Assembly (NCBI GenBank): GCA_013400975.1
Contig: WBMZ01010241.1
Coordinates: 105,134-169,133, forward strand
DNA: 64,000 nucleotides
Direction of reading: 5' to 3'
DNA from: Atrichornis clamosus
Lineage: Eukaryota > Chordata > Aves > Passeriformes > Menuridae
Below the pieces are notes generated by a model. The model had not been told where the DNA came from and did no database searches. It worked only from the letters and a program-made list of their open reading frames with translations. This document shows, one piece after another, positions 37,920 through 50,100 of the stretch; within the stretch, counting starts at the first letter, position 1; each line of letters begins with the position of its first letter. The position numbers and the translations under genes were made by a program.

Positions 37920-40900
37920 GTGATTGTATTTCAGAAAAAAAGCTAAGCCTATATCTTCGTCTCCTGCCTGCTTGACTCCTGGGCAAGCCAACTGACTTGA
38001 ATATGAAATTCAGTCTTTCACAGTGCTTTCTGTTCCTGTTAACTCACACCAGTGTAGCAGACTCTACATTTTCATAGACCAAGACCTTCTTGCAGAGAAG
38101 GGATAAATCTGAACACTTCTTGAATGCACTTTGTTTTTTCAAGATTATAATTTTCCCCTTTAATCTAATACACCAGGTCATACCCAGGAGAGCTATTATT
38201 AACAGTAAACAATGCTGCATGATATTCTGAAAACTAGTAACTTTAATTAATAGAAGCAAAACAAGATTAAGATTTAAAAGATCATATACATCATTGCCAA
38301 TTTCACCAGGAATTGGATTTTCCCCCTACAGCAGGTGGAACATTACATTCTCCAGCAATGCAAAGCACTCATCAGCTGGTGTTTCCTACTGGACTTTCTC
38401 TGTCTTTCCCTTTCACTATTCACACTGGCTTGTGAGTCCTGCTTTGGTGCTATCTTTTAACAATAGTTAAGTGCAAGTTATTAAAACACACTTTCTCTAA
38501 AGTAAAAAGAATCTGTTCCCATGATAGTTCCATGGAGTTATGATTAAAAGACTTTAAAAAAGTGACAAATCCAGACTCACCATTTTTAAATGACCGTAAT
38601 ACAACTGTAATGAATATAGCCTGTGTGCTTTCAGCAAAACAAGCTTAAAAGAGACTACAAAAACCCGCAGCAAAGACAGTGTAATTTTTTATCTTCCTTT
38701 TCATTCAAATGTACCTATCTGCTGTGTGGCATTCCAAGGGACTTAAAAAGACCTGCCTGTGTACTTCCTGCTCTTGGATACAGCGATGCAAAACTGAAGT
38801 TGGCATCTTGGAGGTGCCCGCACATCGACGAATTTCTGCTCTCTGCAGCACACGCCGGAGAGGTGGTATCACTCTGAAGACCTTTCCAAGTCTTGGCTGA
38901 AGCCAGCAAAGGTAAATAAAGGAGTTGTTTCTGGTGTGGTCTGGCATGAATTCATCCACATAGTAAAGTCAACATAAAAAAGAATTAGAGTCTTTTTGCT
39001 CACTCTCCATAATAAATTACACTGGAATGTTTTTATATCAGTTGTTTTATCTCAAGAAATAAGACAAGTATGTAGAGTAGCTGATGATAAGTGAAATTAC
39101 AAACAGTGGAATCTGAGGGCTAAAAAGCTACTGAGCAATATACTATCTCAAAGAGTAATCAGAAACCTTAAAATAGAAATCTCCATTATCGATACCAGAT
39201 GAAGCTTCCTGTGCACATCATGTGTGGTGGAAAGACAAAAATCTCAAAGCCTGAATAGTTTTGGGTGGTTTTCAAGTTAGACCAATTGCTATCTTCAAAG
39301 GCAGCTTCCTATGGACACTGCCCACTGTGAGGTTAAATAAAATGCATGCACATGTTGCTTTTGAAGCATAATGTAAGTCCACCTGTGTTTCACAGTCTGG
39401 TTGGTTTAGTAAGTTTGGTTTCAGCAACAAATTCTTGAGACACTATACTGTCTTGCAGGAGTGATAGAGACTCTGATGGAGCTCAGGTAGTCTGGTGAAA
39501 AGACCCCTCTGTTCTACTTATCATCCATTACTTCGTATTGTTCTTACAAAATGGTCTGGGCTATATTGTATTAACAATATTTGCAGTAAGAATAAACAGG
39601 GAATACAGGGAGGGAGTGCTTAGCAGTAAAAAGAATCCTTGTTAATAAGTACTTGTGGCAAGTAATCAGTGTCAGATTAACTTTGATCCCATTATTGCTA
39701 TTAAATTCTTTACAAAGCATCCAAAACTTTCTGAGCAGTCTCCTCATTGCTTCAGTATGACTTTACTCTTTTAATACTAAATAAACCAGTGTAGCCTTTT
39801 AACTCCAAGTATCATTACGTTGTCATCTCTTCAACATTAGTGTTTGGACTTCCCTACTTAATGTTTTTATTAAAAAAAAAAAAAATTGTGGAGTTAGACC
39901 ACCTGGCACTGTACAGCTTACTTTTTCCCATTGATTCTTCTCTTGCTTAACTTCATTTACCTTTATGTTTTAATATATTTTCTTAGCTAGTTCCAGTGCC
40001 ATTTCAGTTGTAAATGTATTTTTATTGACCTTCTTTTGTAGGAGTAAATCCTCTGACCTATTCAAGGAGATGCCAACTCACCACTGGTTTGAAGGGGACC
40101 CACTGTACTAATCAGGTGTTTGTCCCAGCTTTGCTATAATTCCATTGCAGAAAACTGTTGATAACTCCTTTATGCCTTCTCCAAAAGGCATATTTCTTAT
40201 CTATATCCTATTAGTAAAATTGCTGGCCTTGACAAAGCACTATCAAACTACACTCACAAAAAACTAAAATCAAAACAATGTTTGGGGAGAAAAAAAGAAA
40301 AGAAACAGTGTTTCAGTGGACCATTTTAGTATATGTGGCAGTAATAACTCATTAACATATACTACAGCTGTGGGTCTTTAAATGGAAGGTTTTCTTAACT
40401 CTTTCTGGTTTTCTTCATGGAGGTCAGGGAAGAGACAAAGCAACAGTAAGACAATATTTAAAGCATAAGTTTTTCCAACCTGCCAAGATATCCATGAAAG
40501 ATTTCTTTCCTTGTGCAACTCTCAGGAGAACATGGGGTCCACAACGCCTGGCCACATGGACCATGCAGGCAGACGTGACAAGTGAAGAGCTTCCGAAGAA
40601 ATAATCATGAATTTGATATGGGAGAAAAACTTATTTTCCTTGCCTGTGCATTGTCTTGATACACTGTGCGAAGCTGTAACTGCTTGCAAGTATGTGTGGC
40701 AGGATAGATAATGGCATACCAGCTGAAAAAATGGAACAGGCTGTAGTAAAGCAGAAGCTTGTGACACCAGCAAATTATAAATGTGCCCAAGAGGATGAAA
40801 TTCTCCTTAAATACCAACATAAAGGTATTAAAATAGTAAAACTAACAAAAACATGCAAGTATTTTCTAACAGTGCAAGAGCACAGACAAACACAGTTTTG

Positions 40901-41858
40901 CAGAACTGTATGAGAAATGTGAATACCGAAGTGGGAAATATGAGTTCAGCTGCCCAGAAGAGACATCCAGGAAAAAAAGTAGCCAGACAAAGGACAAGAT
41001 AAACAGAGGAAACTATGAACAGGCATGGCATTCCTCTACACAGACAATGAATACCAGCAAGACAAAAGAAAATAACATAAGCAGAGACCCTCTTTCAGGA
41101 AAGGGACAATTACCTAAAATCAAAAGGCTTCAGCAAGGATAGCTAGAGGAGAAAAAAGGACAAACCCACATTGGCTCTAGTGTCTCCTGTCCAAGAGCTC
41201 TCAGGTGTGATCATTGTGACTTCCATGACCTATAGCCACCATATACTCCAGCCAACAGCCCTAAATATAAGGTGTCATTCCCTGATACTGCGTCTTCATA
41301 GCTCACTTCACCATTAATGTGAAGATTTACTTCTTTGTATATGTCGTTAGGATGATTAATACTGCGTAAGAACTGATCTTTGCTAAGTGTCAGGTTGCTA
41401 ATGAATTAATTTAGTAAAGCTACTTTTTAGAGTATAAAACTGAGCTGATTCATTAGTCTTTTAAACACTTCACCACACCAATCTTTGTAACTGCCTAATT
41501 GATATGTATATATAGAGAAACATAAATTCAGTTGCAACATTATCATTCAATTTACTGCAAAGACAAGAAATATAGATGTCTAATGCTTTGCTAAACACCT
41601 TAATTCATGCAGGCAGCATGAATTGACACTTTGGTTTCTACTTCTGAAAACAGAATTACAAAGGCAGCTGCTTTTAAAACATACATGAAGTGGTTGAAAA
41701 CCTATTTGCTTTGTGAGTCCATGAAGTTCCATTCACTTCAGCTGCAAGATTTAGATCAGTTGATTTCTGGCATCTGTGTGACTTCCTTATAAATAAGATT
41801 TTGGAAAAACTTGTGTTTGATAAGATTAGCTCTCCTGTTGAAAAGCAATAGCAATATA

Positions 41859-42209
41859 TGGAAGTAAAAGAGTCCATGTTTCACAACCCCTCGCAAGACA
41901 CAGCAGTTAACACTTGCAGCTAAAGTTCTTGCCAGTCAGTACCATTTAATTAACAAAATAATGGATTATCTGTAAAAGAATGTAGAGTCTGAAGCCTCTT
42001 ATGAAGTTTTTCTGTCACTGTTGTTATTTTCTACCTCCTGCTCCGCTAACAGGCTTTGATGAAGAACAGATTGTGCACCCTAAAGGTATATAAACCCCAT
42101 CACTGTCCCTTTGGGCAGAGCCCACATCAGCAGAGGCTGTCATGCAGATCGTATGTGGTCTCTGCTATAGCAATAAACTGTTCCTGCTCTGAACTCATCT
42201 CAATCACCA
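41859..42209 (+). mobile_element. 5' LTR of a decayed endogenous retrovirus-like element
   Basis: This segment is repeated in direct orientation at 43804 to about 44185. Both begin TGGAAG and share 'ttgcagctaa', 'ttgccagtcag', 'accatttaattaacaaa', 'gaagaacag' and 'aataaactg'. This copy carries TATATAAA (42087-42094) and, about 80 bases later, AATAAA (42172-42177). Identity between copies is roughly three quarters by eye, so the insertion is old. The right end is approximate. Confidence 0.72.
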
Positions 42210-42227
42210 TACTTTTGGGATGGAAGA

Positions 42228-42245
42228 TGGTGCCATGACTTGGAC
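42228..42245 (+). other. Primer-binding-site-like sequence (tRNA-His type)
   Basis: About 18 bases after the proposed end of the 5' LTR, the 18-mer beginning tggtgcc matches 15 of 18 positions to the complement of the 3' end of vertebrate tRNA-His. This is where a retroviral primer site belongs. The spacing is longer than usual and could reflect a small insertion. The identification relies on remembered tRNA sequence. Confidence 0.45.
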
Positions 42246-42831
42246 TCCTACATGCTGCTTGGCTGAAGGCTGCTCCCTGCTGAAAGCCTCTGCCACCCCT
42301 GGGAGAGATATGATCCCCCTGAAATCCTGGAGATGGGGAGCTGCAGGTTGGGTTGGAACTCAGCTGCCAGTTTCCAGCGGGAGCCTCTTGGCATGTCGGT
42401 GCTTTTGGCCAGCACAGAGGACTGGAGTTAGACACAGTGTCTGGGAACACATTCCCAAGGTTCTTGTCTATCTCTCTTTAAATCTCTGGTGTCTGTCAGG
42501 CAGGAGAGACACCTCAGCAACAGAGAGAAGAGCTGATAACCAGACAGAATGGGTCCCCTAATTGAAATGTGTGCAAACAGGAGACAGATAATTAGAAGTC
42601 CCAGTATCCCAAAGGGGACTCCAGGATGTTTGATGTGTACATATTGCACTCCCAAGCAAGTAGATAAATTTCCTATAGAAGGTACCATAGCTTAGCTAAA
42701 ATAGTGCACTTAGGGAGTGCCTTGTATCCCAAAGGATGTAAGGTAGACCAGTTCCAGTGGGATGTAGTCATTTGTAAATGAAGGCCTACAAAACAAAAAC
42801 AGGATCCCAAAAGGGAAGTTATAAAAACCCT

Positions 42832-42839
42832 CAAAAAAG

Positions 42840-42890
<51 letters not shown>

Positions 42891-42917
42891 AAAAAAAAAG
42901 AAAAAAGAAAAAAAAAA
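42832..42917 (+). repeat. Long poly(A)-rich tract
   Basis: Some 86 bases are almost all A, with a few G and one T, including an uninterrupted run of 48. It sits between ERV internal sequence and the antisense CR1. Avian CR1 copies do not normally end in poly(A), so its origin is unclear. Confidence 0.97.
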
Positions 42918-42949
42918 GCCCAGGGGACTAGACTGCTGTGTTCATGTTA

Positions 42950-43595
42950 GATACCAGTACTGTAGATAGGTGTTGTTGAAGGCAGCAATCTCTGGACAGC
43001 ATCTCCAAGTCCTTCTCACAGGGCTTTTCCCCATCTGTTCATCCCCAGCCTCTGTTGATACCAGGGGTTGCCCTGACCCAGGTGCAGCACCTTGAACTTG
43101 GTTATACATAATGAGATTCCCTTGGATTCACTTCTCAACTTTGTCCAGGTCCATCTGGATGGCATCCTATACTTCAGGAGTGACAATAGCACCACTCAGC
43201 TTGGTGTCATCTGCAAATTTTTTGAAGATGCACTCGATCCCTGTGTCCATGTCATTAATGAAGATATTAAACAACACCGGTCCCCATACAGACCTCTCAC
43301 GGCACCACTTGTCACCGACGTCCATCAGGACCCTGAGACACTGACCACTACCCTCTGGATGTCACTGTACGACTACTTTCTTATCCAACAAATTTCCATC
43401 AATCCATTTCTTCACTCATCAAATCCATCTCTCTCCAATTCAGGGAGAAGGATGTTGTAGGGGACTGTATAAAGGCTTTACAGAAGTACAGTTACATGAC
43501 ATCAGTAGCCCTTCCTTTGTCCACTGATGTAGCCATTCCATCACAGAAGGCCACTAGGTTGGCTAGGTATGATGCTGAATGTTTTGGGAGATGTG
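42950..43595 (-). repeat. CR1-type LINE fragment, antisense, RT region
   Basis: The plus strand is the reverse complement of CR1 ORF2: 'ccaagtccttctcacagggc', 'gggttgccctgacccaggtg', 'gtccaggtccatctggatgg', 'gcttggtgtcatctgcaaat', 'cgatccctgtgtccatgtca', 'tattaaacaacaccggtccc', 'tgaccactaccctctgga'. The 3' third and tail are missing at the side next to the A tract. The frames at 43092-43460 are shadows of this repeat. Confidence 0.88.
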
Positions 43596-43803
43596 GAAGA
43601 AGAGAAGGGAAGAAGTGCTTGGACTAGTGACATACAGGATTATAAAACCTAAAGACCAGAATGGATGATGTGACAGCACAGTCCAAGAAGTGATTGATCC
43701 TGAACTCCCAGGAGTCACTGGCAGGGACCTGTGGCCGTTCTACTGTATTTTAGACGTATAAGAGGAAAATGATGTTAGATTGTAAGTCTTAAAGGGGAAA
43801 ATA

Positions 43804-44185
43804 TGGAAGCAAAACTGTTATTGTCTCATAGGTCTTTGCAGTCATTAGATACCACCCATTTGCAGCTAACGGCCTTGCCAGTCAGCACCATTTAATTAAC
43901 AAATTAGTGTATTATTTGTAAAACGAATACCTGAAAAAGAATGTGCTGTCTGGGGCTTCCTTATCTGAAGGATTTCAATTGCTGCTATTTACCATCTCGT
44001 CTCTCTGACAGGTTTGGTGAAGAACAGTGTTTACCCTAAAGCTACAGAAAGAACATAACTGCACCATTTGGGCGAAGCTCACATCAGTAGAGCCTATTGC
44101 TCTGCTGCTCTGTGATCTCTCCTATAGCTACAGGAATAAACTGCTCTTGCTCTTACTTCATCTAAGTTGTTTTCCCATTATTTCA
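43804..44185 (+). mobile_element. 3' LTR of the decayed endogenous retrovirus-like element
   Basis: This is the direct-repeat partner of the LTR at 41859. It begins TGGAAG immediately after a purine-rich tract and shares the same ordered blocks, including 'accatttaattaacaaa', 'gaagaacag', 'catttgggcgaagctcacat' and 'aataaactg', with AATAAA at 44135-44140. The TATA equivalent is mutated here. The right end is uncertain, and no target duplication is recognised. Confidence 0.7.
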
Positions 44186-47100
44186 TGAAAAATACATAAA
44201 TGTGAAGCGAACAGAGATACTAGGCCCAGCCTTCTCACTAGCTTCACATCTCTGAACTTTTATCGTAAACTGAATATGTTAAACTATCTTTAACACACAT
44301 TTTCCCTACTTTTGTTTTTCTTATCCTTTTTTCTCTGCTTTTGAAAACAATTTAAAAGCCATCCAACCTAAAGCATTGATAAATAACATGAACTGACCCT
44401 GAGCCATGCATACAGCAAACCATGACCTGATAAAAAATGTGTTGTGTAGTTTTAAGTATGACTGAAATATAAAGGGAGATTTTCAATCCCATTTAAAAAA
44501 ATTATATCCCCATACTAATTCCACCACTTGGCTTTCTGCATGCCCAAGAATCACCGTATTTTAGGATATGCTAAACACTATCTAAACACAATCATCACAA
44601 AGCCAGACCTGTCCACTTTTCTTACAGTACTCATCAGTAAATGAAGACCAATATTGGTGAACTTGGCAGATTGTTTGTCCTGCTGAATTGAAAGCTACAA
44701 ATCCCTATAATCTCTAGCACAGTGCTTGTCTCATATGCAAGTTTCTTGTGCTCCAGTGGTGCAGGGACGTGGTGAAGTAGCAACAACTTTTTCAGAAAGC
44801 ATATATTTTGATAGAGAAATGAAGGCACACACTGGTGTGCAGAAAGAAACACGCTGACCTTATCTTCCAATATCAGTAATGAAACTCAAACCACTGAAAA
44901 TTATATTCCATCTATTTAAAGGCTATTTGCAGACAGAACAGATGCTTATAAAGACGGGCTCACTCTTAAGAGCCTTATGAATGGGATTTTCAGTGGGAAA
45001 AGTTGTTCCCCACTTAGTCATTCTTAGTAATGATGGGTCATAAGAAGCCAGATACAACCTGTTCAAAATGTTACTGTATCAGTCCATGCAACAGCAAATG
45101 AGAATTCATGCCACAAATTTCCATTGCATTTATCATACTTACTGGTATTCCCAGCAGGATTATACATAGTCATTTTTCTCTACCTGAAGAGGAAATCCTT
45201 TAAATCAAGAACAAAAAAGAATGAAAGAAGTTTATGGTGTGCTTGCCCACCTACCTTTACTGACTGCTATAACTTAAAAAATAATCTATCAGTAAGTAGT
45301 ATTATGATAACCTTACTAATAAATGCGTTATTTATAATACATAATTAAGCAAAAAATCGTTTTGCTACGGTAACAGTATAAATAATGGTTATTAACTGAA
45401 AATTGTACTCTTGGCTTTTCTTCCCCTTTACCATGATAGTCCAACTGATTACCAGAAGTAACTAGCCATCTTCAGGGACATTATTTGCTTCAAAAATTCC
45501 GTGTTTTACCAAAATAAAACATATTTCCCAATCACGTTGTCAATATTTCTACATATTGAACTTGTAGCTATAAATAGAACGAGAATTATTAAAATTAATA
45601 TTTTTAAGATTAAGTATCTGCCAGACTTTTAATTCTTGCCACATGAAAAAATATTCATTCAAATAAATTGGGTTACAGACTAAGTTTTCAAAAATCAACC
45701 CATTACCAATATATTCATCATTCTGAGCAGCCTGCATTCAGGAACACAAGGAAGATTGGTATGAACCCCTAATGGTGGAATGGCTCAGTAACATTCAAAC
45801 CATTGCATTCAAACCACAGAGATATCTGTCTCTTCTAGGTGCAACTTCTTATATCACTGGAGTCTTGTAAAAACTATTACAAAACATTTTTATAATTAAA
45901 TACTAAAGCTAAAGACAGCACAAAGGCTTCTACAGAAATTCACAATATTTTGAATCGGCTGTTAAATTTTCACACTTAAATCTAGCAAGTGTTTACAGAC
46001 AACACAGAGTACCCCTCATTAGTATTAATTTTTGCTGGGCACAAACCTTTATATAGTCTATTGACTCTACTTAGCTGCTCTAGCATAGAAATAGTCATAT
46101 GTGGCTATGACTAAGAATAAAATAACCAGTTAGCTGCTGCTCACAAATTAGAAAAAGCATTTTAAAAAGTGGAGTTTTTATAGTTTGTACATTATAGCTT
46201 AATCTGTATTTTGTTCTCTGGCTTTTTAGCTGTACTTTTCACTTGACTTTTCCCATTTGTCTTCACAAGACATGATTGTAAGCAGTAAAATCACTGATTT
46301 TCAAAAGAAGGTATGAGCCTTATCCTGTTAGCAGTGAGGGTGAAGGGCATTTAGACACTCTGGAAGCTCACACTGATTTTTCACTGACTTTTTTCACCTC
46401 AATAAATACAGTCTGACAAATGCTCATGCAGCACTTAGGATCTCAATTTGAAATAAAAGTGAATTTTAAATAGAATGTGGGTGTTGTCAAGCCCTGAGCA
46501 AAACAGAAAGCTTTAGCCTTTGAGCATCTAATTTGGACAGGAGTTAAACATAATGCATTCATTCTACACAGATTTATACAATAAACCAAAGCCACTAATA
46601 TGCTTATTACTTATCATTCTGACAGCTTTTTATGAGTACTAACGTCACTGGTTTGTTGGGTTTTTTTAAACAAGACCTTTCATAACCTGAGACAACATTC
46701 TTCCTCCCTGAATGAAAAACATTTTCTTTCAACACTTCCTCTGTCACATCTCCAACTTTAAATACTTTCCCTTCATCCTTCTCATGCCTGCTATCAATAT
46801 GTCTTTAACGTCCATAGACTTCTTGAAGCCCCTTCCTTTTTCCCAAGTTCAGCATCTCACAAAATCAGCCCGTGATATAGACAATGCACCTAAAGTTCCC
46901 CCTTCACATTTGCAGAGACACATACATACATCTAGTACACGTTTGTGGATTGGAACATAAACCACTTTTATTTTTATTCAAAAGCTTGCTCTACATATAT
47001 CATGATTAGTCCCTCAGTTGAGAATATGTTACTTTTTTTAAGAAACTCTTGCCATTAATTTAAAATGAAATTGACTGAAAGTGATATACCTTAAATATTT

Positions 47101-50100
47101 TGGAAGTATTCCAATCTTTGTTAACACTGAATTGGAATATGCCTAAGGCACTTAACATAAATTAACTTCATATTCACTGCTTAATTTTATACAGAACAAG
47201 GGAAAACTCTGAATAACAGCATGCCTATGAACAGTGAGACATGGTAGTGCACATCTAGGGTTAATGAAAATGACTTTTCACAAAAATTTTATCATCAAAC
47301 TGGACAAAACACTAATTTTAAGAGAAACAAAGAACATCTAGCAGAGTTCTTCCTCCAACTGCTAATTAGCAGGCTTTCTGTTGACCATCATGAATCACTA
47401 TTGGTTTTTTCCCCAACTGCTTTGTATTAAAGCACATATTTTAAGCAAAGCTAAGATATCAAGTTTCAGCATGTAGGGACACATTTTTACAGGAAGAAAG
47501 CTCAGACTGACACCACTCAGTGTTTTGTTAGAAGAAAAACTTCACAATCTACTATTTCTCACTCTAAAGCCACACTCAGGTGATTGATCCCATACTAAAA
47601 CCTGGATGAATGTTTTGGGGCTTTTTCAAAACACGTTCTGAAGAAGGTGGGGCTGTTTAAATTGTACACAATGCACCCAAATGGTCATGAAAATATGCCT
47701 TCAGTCTTCCTCTACAGTCCCTATTGCCTGGATTTAATTAAGTGTAGTATTTTTCCACTCATATTTTTGTTTGTTTCATCAGAGGACTGTTCACTCCAGA
47801 TGTTAATCTTAACTTGAGCAGTCATTAGATACTTTCTCAATCCAAAATTTCAGATAATTTATTGTAAGTGTAATGAATTTTTTTTTTCTCTCATGACCCT
47901 ATAAAACTGTTACAAACACCTAATGCAGAAAAAAAAGTCTGGGTTCTTTTAATACTTATGATTTTTAAAAAAATTAGTAAATATATTTTGCTGACCCAGT
48001 AAAGCCCACCTGCATCAAATTGCTGCTTTCACAGGGTTTGTTTCATGTGAAGAGTATTCCTTGAAATGTATAGCTTGCTGTCATCGATAAGAGTATATTA
48101 AAAATAGCTTATTCTGGTCTGCAGGTCCATCCTCAGTACTGCTGATGGTCACATCAGGCTGCAGCCACAACCTTCAGATGAAGCAGCTGCAACAGTAAAA
48201 CCACAGTTTTCTGCATTTCAGCCCCCAGGCCCAGAGCATTCTCTCTCTACAAACACAACACCTGGCAACTCAGATAAGCTTTTGATACTTAAAAGAGTCC
48301 TATTCAGATATTTCTGGCAGCTTCACATCTTCCAGTAGATTCAGGTATTTTTCAGCAGCTTTCGATTTCAAAACGCCTTAAAACCAACTAAAATGTAAAA
48401 TTTAGTGCTAGACAAAAAGCCTAGGTAGGAGGAGACCTTTCAAAAACAAATGAAAATTAACATACAGGACAGTTAAAAGACAGAAAACCTTTGCATTTCT
48501 CAGAAGCAACTAATTTAGAGAAGATGAATGAGAAATTGTTAGACCATACAAGCAAGAGTATTTTGACATACAGTTTTCTGATAATAACATATTTGAATTT
48601 CATGGGAAAGGAGATATATTAAATAAAACTGCACCAACTATACAGTGAAATACAAAGTAGAGCAACATTTTTTCCCACACAACTTCATACTCAGAGGATT
48701 TTCACTGTATACTTGATGTTTATGTTTATGTGAAGAAATAGGTGGTTAAACAAAGCCAGATTCTGATTTTGATAAATTGCAAGATTTACACAGAGCATAA
48801 GAGAACCATACACTTAGATCTGTGTGTCATTCAGCTCTGCTGTAAACTGCCAGTTCATGAGAAATCTTGAAAAGCAAAACAAAGACATTTTTGTTCTAAT
48901 TCAGAGCAATGTTTTTTAAGAAAAAGTAATCAAAGAATTCTGACTGGGGATCCCTGTCACATTTCTGAGATACCAAAATGTTTTGTTTCCTTTTCAAAAA
49001 TACAATATTAAATGCATTAACACACCCAGAAATTAAATATTGTCCCTTGCTCCCTCACCAGTCTAACACATCTCTGTAGTCTTGAAGTAACTATGTTTAT
49101 TCTGAGCAAAGGCATCTGAGTAATCAGGTAAAACCTGTTTTCTCTGGAGTGCATATAGGCTGTGGTAGAATCCATCCTTAACCAGTAAAAGCAAAGTTGC
49201 TCCTTCACTTCACACTATGCAGAACAGACACTTAGGACATTGAAACAATTACAATATTACTTGATTGAGAAGACCAGTCGCCAGAATATGAGGCTTTGGG
49301 GAAAGTAAATAATCTCCCGCTTGGGTTCTCAAGTCAAGAAAAGACTTCTTTAACTGTACATTTAGTGTTAAGAATTGTAAGGGAGGAGCATTTGTCATGA
49401 TTACTTAATTTGAGTTGCTGCATTGTGGTTAAGGTACAGGCCTCTAAGTAATGAAAATATAAGGGAAGGGGGAAAGAACAAAGCTTTTACTCTTTTTCCT
49501 GAGCAGAAATAATAATTAAAAAAAAATGTAATTTTTGGCTGCAATACCTGAACTGGGAATACCACTGTGTTGTTTAAAGCCGAATTAATGGATCACAGAA
49601 GTGTCTAGTAAATATTTTCAGACTCAATCTTCTGGTTATTACACAAGCAAATAGAACTTCAGTAAAACATCCCTAACATTCACTGTCACAAAAGATTCTT
49701 CCCTCCCTTTTTGCCTTCTCAACCACTTAGACGCAGCAGATTTGTATATTTTCACCCAATGGACTGGACTAATATAGAGTTCTTACGGAACCTACCTCTG
49801 ATCTACTGGTCTTGAATACATTTCCAACGGCAACACCTTTTTCCTTGTCAACAGTGCCTCGTTAAAAGGTTTCTGTCCCTTTACCTGTCCCTGATCAATT
49901 GTTCTGACATCACTACTGCAGCTCACTTCCAAAGAAGCTTTTCAAAAGTTTGCTTTTGAAAACAGGGTGACCAAAATTGCCCTCGTTTAAAAAAAGGAAG
50001 AATAGCCTGTCTCAAAGGGAATAAAATCAGAAAAAAGTGCAGGAGGATATAGGCACACAGTCAGAAAAGTGACCATTCCCACCCTGACTTTGTAGGAAAC

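Larger units (their letters stand above)
30633..41858. other. Intergenic desert with simple repeats
   Basis: About 11 kb of AT-rich sequence with only simple repeats listed separately. A block at 38690-38910 is locally richer in CpG and open in four frames of 63-84 codons, but none is recognised. A small 14-bp direct repeat (tttaccaaattacc) occurs at 33401 and 33422. No gene is supported. Confidence 0.65.
42246..43803 (+). mobile_element. Internal region of the decayed ERV-like element, heavily deleted and interrupted
   Basis: Between the two LTRs only about 1.6 kb remains, against 5-8 kb for a complete provirus. Of this, an A-rich tract (42832-42917) and an antisense CR1 (about 42950-43595) are later insertions. 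The remaining parts (42246-42830 and 43600-43803) show no recognisable gag, pol or env domain. A purine tract (aaaggggaaaa, near 43792) just before the 3' LTR is in the position of a polypurine tract. Nothing coding survives. Confidence 0.6.

Noticed and set aside
42127..42561. Frames of 107 and 113 codons next to the 5' LTR as gag remnants
   Set aside because: They span the LTR and leader, show no recognisable domain and run on both strands, so there is no support for a coding remnant.
43092..43460. 122-codon plus-strand frame
   Set aside because: It is the antisense of a CR1 reverse-transcriptase region, not a gene.
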